Positions 1-10,366 of a DNA stretch of 64,000 nucleotides are shown one piece after another. The position numbers were made by a program, and so were the translations under genes. Source of the DNA: Plectrocnemia conspersa (taxonomy: Eukaryota > Arthropoda > Insecta > Trichoptera > Polycentropodidae); NCBI GenBank assembly GCA_009617715.1, contig VTFK01000008.1:2108001-2172000 (forward strand). The letters are read 5' to 3'. The notes beneath the pieces were generated by a model. It was not told the DNA's origin and did no database searches. It saw nothing but the letters and a program-made list of their open reading frames with translations. Position 1 is the first letter of the stretch, and each line of letters begins with the position of its first letter.

Positions 1-298
1 TCATGTTTAACACAATATATTTAGATATTTAGCTGATTAATTAATTGATATTTTTGTATTGTACTTTGTCACATGAGATTCATGTTTTTTTCATAAAGCT
101 CTTATTGTGAACATAAATACTGTATCTACTGAAAGCTCGCTTCACTATCAAGCTTTCTACGTTCTATTAATGCAAATTGCAGTGAGGCTTTTAATTATTA
201 TAAATGATTTTTATACTTGCATGTGGGTGTAGGTGTATAAGTATTTACATATGCACATATAAATATTTATGTAGGTACACCTATATACTATTTTGATG
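1..298. other. AT-rich non-coding stretch
   Basis: No open frame, splice-site pair or repeat stands out. It is simple AT-rich background up to the target-site duplication of the hAT element that begins at 307. Confidence 0.6.
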
Positions 299-306
299 GG
301 TTGGGC

Positions 307-569
307 CAGTGGTCGGCAAACTTATTAGCCAAAGAACCAAATATGCACATTACAACGATTAAAAAAAATTGAGAGCCAAATCTATTTATCAATTTAGCAA
401 ACCTTTATTATAATTTTCCAAATCAACACAAAGACGTTCGAATTTAGAGCTCCATATTTCCTTGTTTTTTTAAATCTGGTGCGAATGCCCGTGGATATTT
501 GTGCCAGAGCCGCATTTAAGGGGCCAAAGAGCCGCATGCGGCTCCGGAGCCGCACTTTGCCGACCTCTG
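307..569 (+). mobile_element. hAT-type MITE, copy A (263 bp, intact ends)
   Basis: The element starts CAGTGGTCGGCAAAC and ends CTTTGCCGACCTCTG, so the terminal inverted repeats have the form CAG(T/A)GGTCGGCAAA. It is flanked by a perfect 8-bp direct repeat GGTTGGGC at 299-306 and 570-577. Eight-base target duplications together with CAG...CTG ends are diagnostic of the hAT superfamily. It is too short to encode a transposase, so it is non-autonomous. The interior carries a GC-rich GAGCCGCATGCGGCTC palindrome near the 3' end. Two further copies of the family lie at about 42574-42783 and, inverted, at 53967-54193. Reading frames across it are not genes. Confidence 0.9.
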
Positions 570-577
570 GGTTGGGC

Positions 578-1070
578 AATTCGTTCAGGTTAGAATTGAA
601 TTCTGTCAGTCAGGTTGAATTCAAGTAGATTACTACAATACAAACTAACCTTTAATGCTACTGAAGATTTGATGTTAATAAATGTTTGCAATGGAGCACC
701 GTAAAAGGCATTTAATTTATGTATATATTATATTTAATGAAAACGATCTGATCTAAATTTTGAAAGTCTTAAATTTCAAGTTCGCATTACCTTCGCCATG
801 ACAATTCAAAAACAGTTACTCAACAAAATGAATGATTTTATTACCGTAAATTTTATGTCGCAATGCTACTAAATAAGCATCCAAAATATTAGTGTTTTTA
901 TTAAAATATATGACTAAAAATGCGGGCGATAATTCGAATATATTTATATTTTTTAAATATAAAAGCATGACACATATTTATTCATTAAAATAAAGTTTTT
1001 GTTTATAAAAGTAGTTTCTATATTTTTACGTTCCCCTATATACAGTGTAAGTTTTTCACTTTTTAAATCG
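578..1070. other. AT-rich non-coding stretch
   Basis: AT-rich sequence with no supported gene. I see nothing specific in it. Confidence 0.55.
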
Positions 1071-1860
1071 CTTCTGAGCGGAAATTGCGCGAAAGAGTGG
1101 TGCGCGGGCGACAGCGTGTGGGAGTTGTTGCGTCATTGGAAATTTAGTCGCAATAGAACGCAACACGAGGGAACAAAGTGCGTTCTAAGTAAAACAGTTT
1201 TATAAAGACAACGATTCTTATGTAATTGTTCGGCGCCTGTTTTGCGCTCACTTATCTAAATATAATCAAAATATTTTCGTCGATTACACATTTATGAATA
1301 TTGTAGCCAATGTTCTACAATTAAAAATAATTACTTTGAAAGCTTCATATAGACACAAAAGAGTACAGACGTGCATGTTTAGCAATGTTAAATCAACCAT
1401 TAGCCATGTCGAAGCGTACACGCACTCTGTGTGCCGCGAGATGACTCTTCGCGAAACCCACCGAAGGCTCTTCACAAAGAGGAACGCAGCACCCCGTAGC
1501 CACCATTGTTCGGTCCATTTTAATTATGGATTTCACGCTCAACGTTCATAAACCATGATATTTGCATAAATGCCCCGCGCGAGTGTGCACTTTTTTAATT
1601 ACCGACGCCGGTGGGCGCCCGGGGCGGTCGCAGGACCCGTTTCTGCCCTGTCCTGGCCCGGCCGAAGCGAAAGCGTTAAACTGCTGCGAGATTACATCGT
1701 TTAGTGCTTGAAAACGCGTTGCCATGATAGAGTGTAATTTAATCACTCTATTAACGATGTCAATGATTGGTTATCTGGCCGTGATGTATTGAACCGGTGT
1801 GGGCATGTAGAGCTTTTTGTGCTTTTATATGTACGATGCGTGTGCGTGGGTTATTTTATA
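1071..1860. promoter_or_regulatory. GC-raised non-coding islands (putative regulatory DNA)
   Basis: Two GC-raised blocks (about 1071-1200 and 1430-1720, the second with a very GC-rich core near 1600-1670) sit in AT-rich surroundings. Short frames exist on both strands (longest 85 codons), but none has a recognisable domain, flanking splice sites or biased codon use. I infer a candidate conserved non-coding or enhancer element. Nothing here identifies a bound factor. Confidence 0.25.
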
Positions 1861-3268
1861 TGATAGAACTAGGGTTCTATAACAGATATAACTTGACAAA
1901 TTCATTTTTATTTTATGTATTTCATATATATAAAAAATAATTGTTTATTATATATAAAAACTAATCCTCAATTTCACTTGAACCAAAATGTGTCATTAAT
2001 CGATTTTAAATACATTGCTAATGAACTATTCGTGGTTAAAATCTAAATGTAGTATTTAGTAAGTATTGGATATATTCTATAAATAACAGTAAATTTTTAA
2101 AATTGTATAAAATATACAAAGTAAAACAGGTTTGAAAACAATATTTATGACTTTTACAAATAAAAAACGTGTACTAAATAACAAAAAATAAGTGACTCAT
2201 TGCTGGAACTGAATCACACCGGTTTGACCATGTATAATTTGCTTAATTGATTATTCATCATTCAGTTACACAAATTTATTTTTAGAACGCATTCTTAATG
2301 GAGATAAAACTATAAATATAAATCATAATTAATATGTAATGCATGTAACATGAACAGATCAATGTCACAAGCTCTATGCATAATCTCATTGATGAGACAT
2401 GCCATGTCACGTGGACCACTAGATCCATTAATTAACGGTCAACCATGACATCCCTTTAATCGACATTATACATTTAAAGCAATAAAGGATATCCGTTTCA
2501 GCTATGAAAGCTTCAAAACAATATTTAACTATCTTTTCATATCGTATCGCAAGAGCGGAGAAAGTTTTGCGGAGATTTACATACATGAAAAACAAGGGAG
2601 CACATTCTGGTGCGTATATGAAATTATAATAACGATGCATCATAGGGGTTTTATAGTGGTATTATTTAAATTTCTGGTGGCAAACTTGAATTAATCACAT
2701 ACATCAAGAGCTGGCAAAGTTCCCTGGTGTTTCCTCGGGGACGCTCCACGTTGACACGTTAACTTATCCTAGTCGAACGAAGAATGTTATCCTTTAGAAC
2801 CTTTCAAATCTATCAGCTGTTAAAATGTATCTTAAGAGATAATACGAAAGCTTTCGAAATTAATTTAGAGTTAAAAATATCGCGCAGTGTTCGGTTTTCA
2901 AGTGTTGTAATTAGTCATGCGTTAAGCTGAGACATTAGTTTGATTTTGTGTACATTTTGTTGTTGAAATATCTTGGCAACTGTTTTAGATAATTATAGAC
3001 TAAAGCAACGAATAAAATGTCATTTTTTAAAATATCAATATACGGTTCTCTGTATCGATTAATCCCTGTATTGTAAATATAACTATAAAAATGTTTTATT
3101 TCATATTTTTCTATATATAATATAAGCAATGAGAAAATAAATAAAACCTAAAATTCAGTATTTATATTATCCAAATTAAAAAGTTTACAGTAATATACAG
3201 GGGAAATAAAACAGAATAATAGTTTATTAAATTATTTATTATTGCATGTATAATAATAGTATAAACAA
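1861..3268. other. AT-rich stretch without genes
   Basis: Mostly AT-rich sequence. GC rises slightly around 2340-2800 without any motif I can name. The 64-71 codon frames here look like chance. Confidence 0.5.
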
Positions 3269-3465
3269 TAGGCACCTCCACCCCCTTCGTAGTCCGAATC
3301 CTCTAAAGTAATTACATAAGTCATTAAATTTATACAAAACAAATACTAGGCACCTCCATCTCCTACCTAGTCCAAATCCTCACCTTTACTATATTATGTA
3401 AAATGAAATCTATATTAAGTAATTACATAATATAATTAGTCATTTAATTTATATAAAACAACTAC
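3269..3465. repeat. A-B-A'-B' diverged tandem duplication
   Basis: Block A (3269-3303, starting TAGGCACCTCCA) recurs as A' at 3347-3381. Block B (3307-3346, starting AGTAATTACATAA) recurs as B' at 3418-3465 with a small insertion. On the - strand both A copies read as a short acidic/glycine stretch (E-D-x-D then G-G-A). This would fit a duplicated last coding exon of the MULE relic just upstream on that strand, but that link is inference. Confidence 0.6.
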
Positions 3466-3557
3466 ATACTTCAATATTAAATGTATATACAAATACATTA
3501 ATTTTATTGTATTAAAATATAGCTAAAAATGATATGTAGGTTTTTGATTTACATCAG

Positions 3558-4929
3558 CTAAGAAAAACCAGCCCTATAATCGGCGAGAGTCTGGCCTTTG
3601 GTAATTACAATACTCAAAGGCACAGCCCCCACACTGCATGGTGTAAGAATGAAAGTAATACAATGATTTTGTGCATCGCATGAAGCGGTGCTATCCACAA
3701 ATACTACATCAGAAGCAAATGGCAACTGATGTGCCCGTTTCATCAACGGGGTTACCACAACAACTGCCAACGGATGGATCCTCCTGTGTTTTAATTATAT
3801 TGCCTAATTATCTGAAACAAAAATGTTAATTTGTTAATATTGTAACAGTTTTATAATATTTAACAATAAGTACCTTCAATGTATTTCCAGAACGTGGACC
3901 TAAATGTGTAGATCTCCATGTTGCATACCAATACAAAACAGTTCTATATTTGGGGTTGATAGATGAATTAGCCATTTCTGTTGAATTCATTCCATATTTT
4001 AATTCTAATTTCTTTTCATGTAGATTAATGGCCTCTGTGATGTCTAAGATAATAAATATTTATAGTTGTATCATGTTTTTTGAAGTAATAAATATGTAAT
4101 ACCTAAATTGTCGTTGAAATATGATTTAAATACAACTCTAGTTTCAGAACTAGGTTTTAAATGATATAACACTGCAGCAGAATCAATAGTATGATTGTGA
4201 GTAAGATCGAGCTTCATAATAGCAGGATAAACATTCTGTAAGATATAATATATGTATTGTACATAAATTTATATTATTATAATGTATACCTACCTAAACA
4301 TGCACAAATACACACCTTGACGTATTTATCACTTTTTTTGTATTAGCTGTAGTAAACTTGATACGAATATCGTTGCTAAGCAGTTTGTTTTTTTGAACGT
4401 ATTTGTTATCACAATTTTCCGATGGTTGTTGTGATGGCAATAAAACAATTTCCTAGAGTTAATATGTATGTTATCCAGAGTAAATATATATATCATATAT
4501 TAAATTTGATTATTATAAAAATAAAAACCTCCAAAGGATACGCGATTGCGTATTCGTCTTTCGAACGATCGTCCAAGCTGTCATGGAATTGTCGGCATAT
4601 TCCTTCATCCATTGATCCAGGTGTTCAGCATTTAACAAATTAGCTCGATAAGTATTATTTTCGAGCTGAATGTGTTGAAAAGAAGCGGGAAGAGCGTTCA
4701 TATTTGCGATGCGCGAGCGCAACGCGTGCGAGGACGTCGCGTCCCCACCCCCGCGGTCACAGCGGCGTATGAAGCGACGCCTGTGAGCATTTGTGGAACT
4801 AGTTTCGGCGTCGGCGTGAACCGTTATCGCGACGTCACCGTGGTGCTCCAACAGTTTTGTGAATTCGCGTCCGGTGCAGCGGGGATGAACGTAGACATAG
4901 TGCGGGGCCATGGGGAAGGACACGCGCAA
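3558..4929 (-). pseudogene. MULE-type transposase pseudogene with FLYWCH-like N-terminus, five exons
   Basis: Read on the - strand, five exon-like blocks with matching splice signals encode pieces of a Mutator-like element transposase: 4529-4929, 4316-4452, 4103-4235, 3874-4043 and 3558-3783. Exon 1 ends in a hydrophobic/aromatic segment (HLDQWMKEY...AWTIV). Exon 2 supplies FYCHHN, the Cys/His core typical of the FLYWCH/WRKY-like zinc finger before MULE transposases. Exon 3 has KLDLTHNHT. Exon 5 has TPLMKRAH followed by VVFVDSTASCD, the region of the first catalytic aspartate, then GAVPLSIVI. The exon 3-4 junction is exactly in frame with GT/AG borders (a split Asp codon). Damage includes a one-base frameshift after CHHN in exon 2, an out-of-frame exon 4-5 junction, and a stop shortly after the first Asp, so the rest of the catalytic domain is missing. 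Exon 1 is GC-rich, unlike the others, and overlaps the start of the gypsy gag relic, so its 5' limit is uncertain. Inactive. Confidence 0.75.
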
Positions 4930-5620
4930 CCCAACACAAGCTATTTTGGCGCCGAGCGATATGGGGGGCGCTGCGAAGGCGCATCATCTTCTAGCTGATG
5001 CCGTGGAGCCGTTCTCCGGAGACGGCGATTTCGATAGGTGGTACCGACGCCTCACCACGAGGACGACGTCGCCAAGTGGTTGGCCACGTTTCTCCGGGGC
5101 CGAGCACTCGACATTTTCGGAGCGCAAGCAGCGGCCGCCCTGAGCTTGGCGTTCGTGTCGTATGGTCGGTTCGTCCAGCGGCGTTGGGAAGCCGACGAAA
5201 CCGTCAATGTGTTCCAGTGCGAGCTGCTCAAGCTCTCGGCCTAGGCCGGTGTAGAGAGTGACGCGCTGTTGGCGACCCACTTCATCATAGGGCTTCCGGA
5301 GCGGGCATCGCGGGACTACTTTTCAAGTGACATAGTGATAAGAGCGCGAGTGACAATGTCGGAAGAGGCCGATGAAGATTCGCGCCTAACGGTTTCGATA
5401 GTCGCGAGACGCGAAAGTGCGAGTGCGAGTGCGAGTGCGAGTGCGCATGCGCGTACTACAGTTTAGATGCCATCGGTGCGTCGGTGGCCATTTTGTTCGC
5501 GAGTGCAAAAATCCCGCGTCCACCCCCCACCCACGCCCTCGACTGCTGGGTGTCCGTTCGTCCGGAAGTGTGCGTCGAACGGATGTCAAGACTCTGGAAG
5601 ATTTGCGGTACGGAGAGTGA
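4910..5620 (+). pseudogene. gag pseudogene of the Ty3/gypsy-like relic
   Basis: The protein pieces read VEPFSGDGDFDRW, then AKWLATFLRGRALDIF, then ATHFIIGLPERASRDYF, which is the order of a Ty3/gypsy capsid domain. A zinc knuckle follows at about 5464-5512 (FRCHRCVGGHFVRECKNP). The frame is broken three times: a shift near 5040-5060, an in-frame TAG at 5242-5244, and a shift inside the GAGTGC hexamer array at 5421-5446. The knuckle has C-x2-C-x3-H-x4-C rather than the canonical C-x2-C-x4-H-x4-C, so one spacer residue is missing. The start at 4910 is the first ATG in the frame of the capsid and is only a guess. Confidence 0.75.
5417..5446 (+). repeat. GAGTGC hexanucleotide array
   Basis: About four to five tandem GAGTGC units inside the gag relic. 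In one frame they encode Ser-Ala repeats and in another Arg-Val repeats. The gag reading frame changes within this array, so slippage here probably caused one of the frameshifts. Confidence 0.8.
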
Positions 5621-5718
5621 TGACCGCGTAGTGAAAAAATTGTAGCAAGTGTTTCGGAAACGCGGCTCGCCCCGAGAATCGCTCATGAATGGCACCGCGT
5701 TTCGATCCCGTGTTTTCC

Positions 5719-5802
5719 AGGTTTCGGGCGGCCTACAGACCGGTAGGCAATGGTATTGTAGAGCGGAACCACCGGACGGTGAAGCAAATCGCTGCTAGGA
5801 GC
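5719..5802 (+). pseudogene. integrase core fragment of the gypsy-like relic
   Basis: The + strand frame encodes FRAAYRPVGNGIVERNHRT followed by VKQIAARS. This matches the conserved end of the retroviral-type integrase core, in which the Glu of the VER motif is the third residue of the DDE triad. Only about 28 codons survive and the rest of the catalytic core is missing. It is separated from the gag relic by about 100 bp of unassigned sequence. Confidence 0.8.
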
Positions 5803-6042
5803 CGAATTTCACCACTGCAGCCAGTGGCGTCATCCAGCAGATAAAACAGCTGTTCAGACAATGTTTTACATATATTTTTGCATGGCCGAATAAAATAGTG
5901 TTACGGCCGTGCATGGGTTTTTTCTGTGACAGATGAATCGGCGCGGCGCTGACGGCGTGTGGTCGTGCGTCAGCGTAAGGAGTCTGAGTATGTAAACTCT
6001 GATAATAAAGCGTTTCAATAGTTCTTGAGGCGTTTAATTCTC
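5803..6042 (+). mobile_element. LTR-like segment inside the gypsy relic
   Basis: This segment interrupts the integrase coding order. It holds AATAAA-type signals (near 5890 and 6004) and an imperfect inverted repeat (TGCATGGCC near 5879 against GGCCGTGCA near 5906). I infer LTR-derived or inserted sequence because polyadenylation-like signals sit where coding sequence is expected. No duplicate of it exists in this window to confirm an LTR. It could equally be a separate small insertion. Confidence 0.35.
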
Positions 6043-6072
6043 CAAAGGGGAGAAGTCGCAACAACAGCGAAG

Positions 6073-6340
6073 ATGCAGCCCGTGGATGGGTGCCCGTTCC
6101 GAACGGGAGACGCGGTCTTCGTGAAGCTGTTCGACGGAGTGGCTCAGAGGACGCGTCGACAGCGTGGACGGGATGCCCAGACATGTGTTGGACCTGCGCA
6201 GAGTTCCGGAGCAGCCAAGAGAGTTGGCAGTGGATCACCAGGATCTGACAACTCTGTTCGAGACAACGGAAGCTGCAGAGCCAATGCAGACCGAAGGGGA
6301 CCCGCCAGCAGCAGAGTCGCGTGCAGCGGACCAAAAGGAG
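6073..6340 (+). pseudogene. integrase C-terminal fragment
   Basis: Two + strand frames one base apart encode CPFRTGDAVFVKLFDG and then VDGMPRHVLDLRRVPEQ followed by an acidic tail. This matches the C-terminal, GPF-like end of Ty3/gypsy integrase with its VDG-PRH-LD-R signature. A frameshift lies near 6150. It is the 3' end of pol in the relic. Confidence 0.7.
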
Positions 6341-6411
6341 GCCTGCGCGGTTTCAAGATTTTGTGTTGTGATGTGGACATCAGTGGAGTGTGTGGTGTGA
6401 TGGTAACCCCG

Positions 6412-6424
6412 GTGCGGGGGAGAA
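6412..6424 (+). other. possible polypurine tract of the gypsy relic
   Basis: GCGGGGGAGAAG is followed by TCAGTAGCAAC. A very similar string (AAGGGGAGAAGTCGCAAC) occurs at about 6043-6060. A purine run just downstream of pol is where second-strand priming occurs in LTR elements, and the LTR would begin right after it. GC-rich element-like sequence continues only to about 6470, so any 3' LTR is truncated. Confidence 0.35.
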
Positions 6425-6584
6425 GTCAGTAGCAACATCCGGTGCAACATACGCACGTGGACATAACGCAAAGTAATGGGGAAAGAGGTAAATAATAAAC
6501 TTAATTTTAGTTCACTCTATTATATTTTATATTAAAATAAATAATAAAATATATTATCTAATAATGTACATATAATTAATATTT

Positions 6585-6610
6585 TTATATTTTCTTTGTT
6601 TCAGGTAAGA
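6585..6610 (+). other. recursive splice site (ratchet point 1)
   Basis: TTTCTTTGTTTCAG/GTAAG: a pyrimidine-rich tract and CAG 3' splice site abut a strong 5' splice site (GTAAGA) with the junction at 6604/6605. After the upstream intron piece is removed, the donor is regenerated at once and can splice onward. CTAAT- and TTAAT-type branch-point candidates lie 30-50 bp upstream. This is the class of zero-length exon known from long Drosophila introns. An ordinary short exon starting here is the alternative (see 6605-6644). Confidence 0.72.
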
Positions 6611-6644
6611 AAATTTGTATTAGCATCCTACAACCACCCTAATA
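6605..6644 (+). other. putative RS exon after ratchet point 1 (40 nt)
   Basis: A second strong donor, ATA/GTAAGT, occurs 40 nt after the recursive site. Recursive sites are often first recognised by exon definition through such a downstream donor, and then used as donors themselves. The 40-nt length is not a multiple of three, which argues against a constitutive coding exon. Confidence 0.5.
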
Positions 6645-7015
6645 GTAAGTATATTTGAGAATATTTATAAAAGCATCATTCATTTTTTTAATCATATTTT
6701 TTTCATAATTGACTTATAAACCAATAATGCTACGTAAAATTAGTAACAATTTTAATTATTTTGGTGTACATATAAAATATTAAAAGTGAAACACAAAATG
6801 TGTATTTTTTCCATAAATATATTTTATTAAAAAATATTTTACCATCAATTAGTAATTTACACTGCTATATTACAATTCCTTGTAATTAAAAAGCAAGAAA
6901 TTTTGAAATTGTATTGATTTTCAGATGGTTTATTTGGTTAAGACAAAGTTTTTGTTATGGTTGGTTTTGCAAAAGTTGAAAAATGTTTTCCGTGGGTACG
7001 TTTATAGGCTCTGTG
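6645..7015. other. AT-rich intronic stretch
   Basis: AT-rich sequence with no gene or recognisable element. Confidence 0.5.
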
Positions 7016-7040
7016 GAGAGAAGCGGCGGCTTCTGCGATC
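7016..7040. repeat. short dispersed repeat shared with 42515-42539
   Basis: Starting GAGAGAAGCGGCGGCTTC, this 25-mer matches the reverse complement of 42515-42539 at 24 of 25 positions and contains a small GAAGC/GCTTC inverted repeat. The TCTTCGCTGGA that follows also resembles the anchor of family X copies. It is probably the remnant of an unclassified element. Confidence 0.55.
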
Positions 7041-8090
7041 TTCGCTGGACTGAAGTTGAGTCAGCCTCATCTTGATTGTAGTCCAAGCTCTTAAAGTTCG
7101 GATGATTTGAACTCTGGAGTGAAAGTGAAAATGTTCTTAGACAAGCGTCTGAAGGAAAGTGAAGACAGGAATTTATTTATTAGTTGCTCACGTCTCCGTA
7201 TTATTATCCATAGTCCTCCTTCAGGGGAGATGCTGTTCTTTTGTCTCTTTTTCGGTGGAACGAGCAATGAAAAAAGGTGGCGAGTTTTTTTTAAATTACT
7301 GTTAGTCGCTAAATCAACTTAGAAACTGCTTGAAACTTAAAAAAGTGGATGCATGCGTTATTTTTCTGAAGGCGATGGATATTTTAATCATTTCTAATAT
7401 ATAGCGTATACTTTGCAACTTGAGCTGTTAAGAGGTTTCACACTCATCAATTTTTTTATAGAAAAAATGCATATTTTTGGTTCTGTTTTTGATGTTCTAT
7501 ATGCACACTGAGATGTTTCAAGATATTAATGAATAATTTGAAATTACCGCATTGTGTAATATTTTCTATGATTAATTTATGCTGTGTAATTTTTACCTGA
7601 GTTATTTCATCATGTTACGGTCTATTTGAATCGTTATTCGTTTAACTTTACTAATATATTTGAAATAGATTTAAAAACATTTGATTCAATGAGAGAAAAT
7701 TAAAAAAATTAAATTTAAAGAAAGAATAACTTGTAGATTTAAATTTATTATAACACACTGATGTAAAGCAATATATTGTATAGACTGCTGCAAAAACAAA
7801 GATTACTTATCAATTTATTTAGTAAAAATTTATCTTTTCTATTTAAAAAAAAATAAATTAAATTAAAACTCAATTTTACATGATTCAACACGTACTTTAA
7901 ATCATTTTTAGACATCGGCTAGTATGATCCTTGTTATGTATTTATATTATCTGAATATTTCAATAAATTAAAAATCCCACACAAATCATTGTGCTATTAT
8001 GCTTTAGTTATGTACATATATAACAGCTATACTAACTAAATTGTAAACAAGATTGCTCATATAATCCACACGTAACAGATACACAGTTGC
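7041..8090. other. AT-rich stretch, possible degenerate family X remnant at its start
   Basis: Up to about 7370 the base composition is mixed and may be a badly eroded repeat. After that it is plain AT-rich sequence. The 71-codon frame at 7107 has no recognisable feature. Confidence 0.4.
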
Positions 8091-8540
8091 TTCGCTTTCA
8101 CCCTATATGCATAATCCAAAACTCATCTATGTACCCCACATAGTTTGGAAGCTAATAGTACTACTTCGAATTTGCCGCCGACTCGCTGTCACAATCTGCC
8201 GATGTGTATCGTTTTTATTAGTACAGCACTATAATATGTGGTATTTGTTCGTCGCCGATCTGATGGGAGGCTACCACTTCTATGTTCCTATCTTCCTACG
8301 CTGCTTTTGTATTTCTATCACGTATAGTGAAACCTTTCCTTTTGTATTACTATGCTGCTCGACCGCAGCGATAGTTTATAATTATGGCTGGCTGTGTGAT
8401 GCTGCGGATATGTGTTTTGTATTTGAAGAGGAGATGCATCTCTCTCTTCCATCTCTTGTGCTCCGCCACTCCTCGATCTTTTGCAGCTTTCAATAGTCGC
8501 ATTATCATAATGCGCACGTTGAGCTCGATCGGCTATTAAC
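8091..8540. promoter_or_regulatory. GC-raised island with a chance 129-codon open frame
   Basis: The + strand frame 8107-8496 is open for 129 codons, and a 74-codon frame overlaps on the - strand. The putative + protein is rich in Cys, Phe and Ile, has no ordered domain, and has no flanking splice signals that would make it an exon. I do not recognise it and treat it as non-coding. A decayed element or a regulatory island are both possible. Confidence 0.25.
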
Positions 8541-9139
8541 AATTGATTTTGAATACAGTCTTATGGATTCAATACAAAAGATACAAAAGAGATTTATTTT
8601 ATCGTGTACTTATTTATAATGTATTTTTTAACCTTATTTATAAATTTAAAAATATATATTGTCTGGCATCTAATATCGAGTAATCGACTAGTACTTTTTA
8701 CATTATATTAATAGATACTAAAAATGGTAAAAGTTACACCAAAACACTATTAAACGAAACATGTATGAGATAAAAAATTCCAACAGCTAGGAATCGTTCA
8801 TTCATCCTTTTATTTTGATACTATACAACGATAATGAAAACGAAACGTGTCCACGACAGGTGATTCACGAAATCTGAATCACATTTTATTACATCTATAA
8901 ATTCCGACAGATTGAAATCTCTTTCAAAGGTGAAACAAACGTATACACGCGTATGTATTATACCTATATAAAAACTCCTCTGGCAATTCGTAATTATTAT
9001 CTATGTGTCCATTGTGAGCGAAGACATTAACATTTAATAACACGTTCGGAATAATTGTGTTGCTCGTCAGTTGGCATTATGTATAACATTTTTTACTTTC
9101 GTATTAGTCTACTAAGTCTTTTGGTGTGTTACAGTTTAT
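8541..9139. other. AT-rich stretch
   Basis: No gene, repeat or structured element recognised. Confidence 0.5.
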
Positions 9140-9420
9140 AAAGGCGGAGCTAGAGCTGTCAAATTTTATTGGAAATTTGCATTTTTAAATTGATACGCCG
9201 CGTCATGGATTGCCTTTAATTCGTTTAATGGTCGCGCGGTTATATTTAACGGCGAAAAAAATGTGTGGGACTTTTTTGTGGACCATGGTGATGAAACAGG
9301 AATCAATCGAAGCGGCAATACAGTGAAAGTTGATGGATAATATGGATGCGCCGCGTAACGAAATATTGCTTGGATTAATTGATTGTATCCGTTTAAACAC
9401 ACAAATCAATAAAATGTAAT
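9140..9420. promoter_or_regulatory. GC-raised island with homeodomain-type motifs
   Basis: CG-containing sequence (ACGCCGCGTCATGG, GGTCGCGCGGTTA, TGCGCCGCGTAACG) stands out from the flanks. GGATTAATTGATTG at 9372-9385 combines a GGATTA (bicoid/otx-type K50) core with TAAT/TGAT cores of the Hox-Exd type. Overlapping frames on both strands look non-coding. Enhancer function is inference. Confidence 0.3.
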
Positions 9421-10276
9421 CAAGTCATATTTACATACCACCGAGTATCAGTAACCGTGTTTTTCGATTACAATTAACTGTGGATTAATTATTCAGTTGT
9501 GAAATGCGGTATGTGTACTTTATTGTATAGACTTTTTGCGTGCTTCACGATATTGTGTATTAGTTTTATATATTATTTATAATCGTGAAACCCTACACAC
9601 GTGTTAGATTTTAATAGATAAAAACTCGCGTTTTCAATATCGCATGTTGACTTTTTACTTTCCATAATTTTAATTAGAAATACCATATAAATTTAAAAAT
9701 TGATTAAACCTGCCATTAGTTTCACATACCGTTTTTTTTTGTGATTTTTTAGTCGGATAATCTAGATGGTAGTTGTTTTTAAATAAACATCTTAAATGCA
9801 CTGATGTTAAATAAATAGTTACAATATATTCTTGCAAAAATATACTAAATTTAAAATTACCTACAAAATTCTGTTTTTGAACAGAATTAAAATGGGCGAC
9901 TGTTATCTGCATTTATTTATTTACTAATACAAACAGGGCCGCTGAGAGCGAACCTAGGCGACGCGCCGACACGATTTTATTGCTTTTGACATGAATTTTT
10001 GCCTTCCGCGAAGTGATAATTGTTTTTTTCGCTCTCCTATTGACCAAAATTCAGTTTAAATATACTTTGATTAGCCCTCTTATATTAGAAGCCCATAGTA
10101 ATATCGGTAAGGATAGCTATCATATTTTTAAAACATAGTGTAATATTGAAATGCAGATAAACTGTGGAGCAATACGTGAGATGCGAGGTCTGTTTGTACT
10201 TATTCTTCCGCTTATTTTCCCCATATGCGTATAAATCAAACATGTTAATTAATTTTTAATTTTTTTTTCTGAAACC
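9421..10276. other. AT-rich stretch
   Basis: Nothing recognised. GC rises briefly around 9935-9985 without a motif I can name. Confidence 0.5.
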
Positions 10277-10366
10277 GTGTTATATAAAACGTGTTGTACA
10301 AAAATATGCCACAATTCATCAACCGTGTTATATCAAAACAGTTATATAAAACCTTGTTATACGTAT
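10277..10366 (+). repeat. diverged tandem repeat of a GTGTTATATAAAAC-like unit
   Basis: Units such as CCGTGTTATATAAAAC, CCGTGTTATATCAAAAC, CAGTTATATAAAACC and TTGTTATACG recur over about 90 bp. The pattern resembles subterminal repeats of a DNA transposon, but no termini are visible. Confidence 0.5.

Larger units (their letters stand above)
4910..6470 (+). mobile_element. Ty3/gypsy-like LTR retrotransposon relic, internally deleted
   Basis: A GC-rich block, very unlike its AT-rich flanks, carries in + strand order a gag relic with a zinc knuckle, a scrap of integrase around the catalytic glutamate, an LTR-like segment, the integrase C-terminus, and a purine-rich PPT-like sequence. Protease, reverse transcriptase and RNase H are absent, so most of pol has been deleted. 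No pair of full LTRs can be delimited, and no target duplication is visible. It lies head-to-head against the MULE relic on its left and ends about 100 bp before ratchet point 1. It is non-functional. Confidence 0.8.

Noticed and set aside
3269..3465. CRISPR-like array
   Set aside because: Only two diverged copies of two alternating blocks, of unequal spacing, in a eukaryotic genome.
8107..8496. 129-codon + strand open frame
   Set aside because: No recognisable domain, no ordered signal peptide or membrane pattern beyond a Cys/Phe-rich composition, no splice or promoter context, and an overlapping open frame on the other strand.
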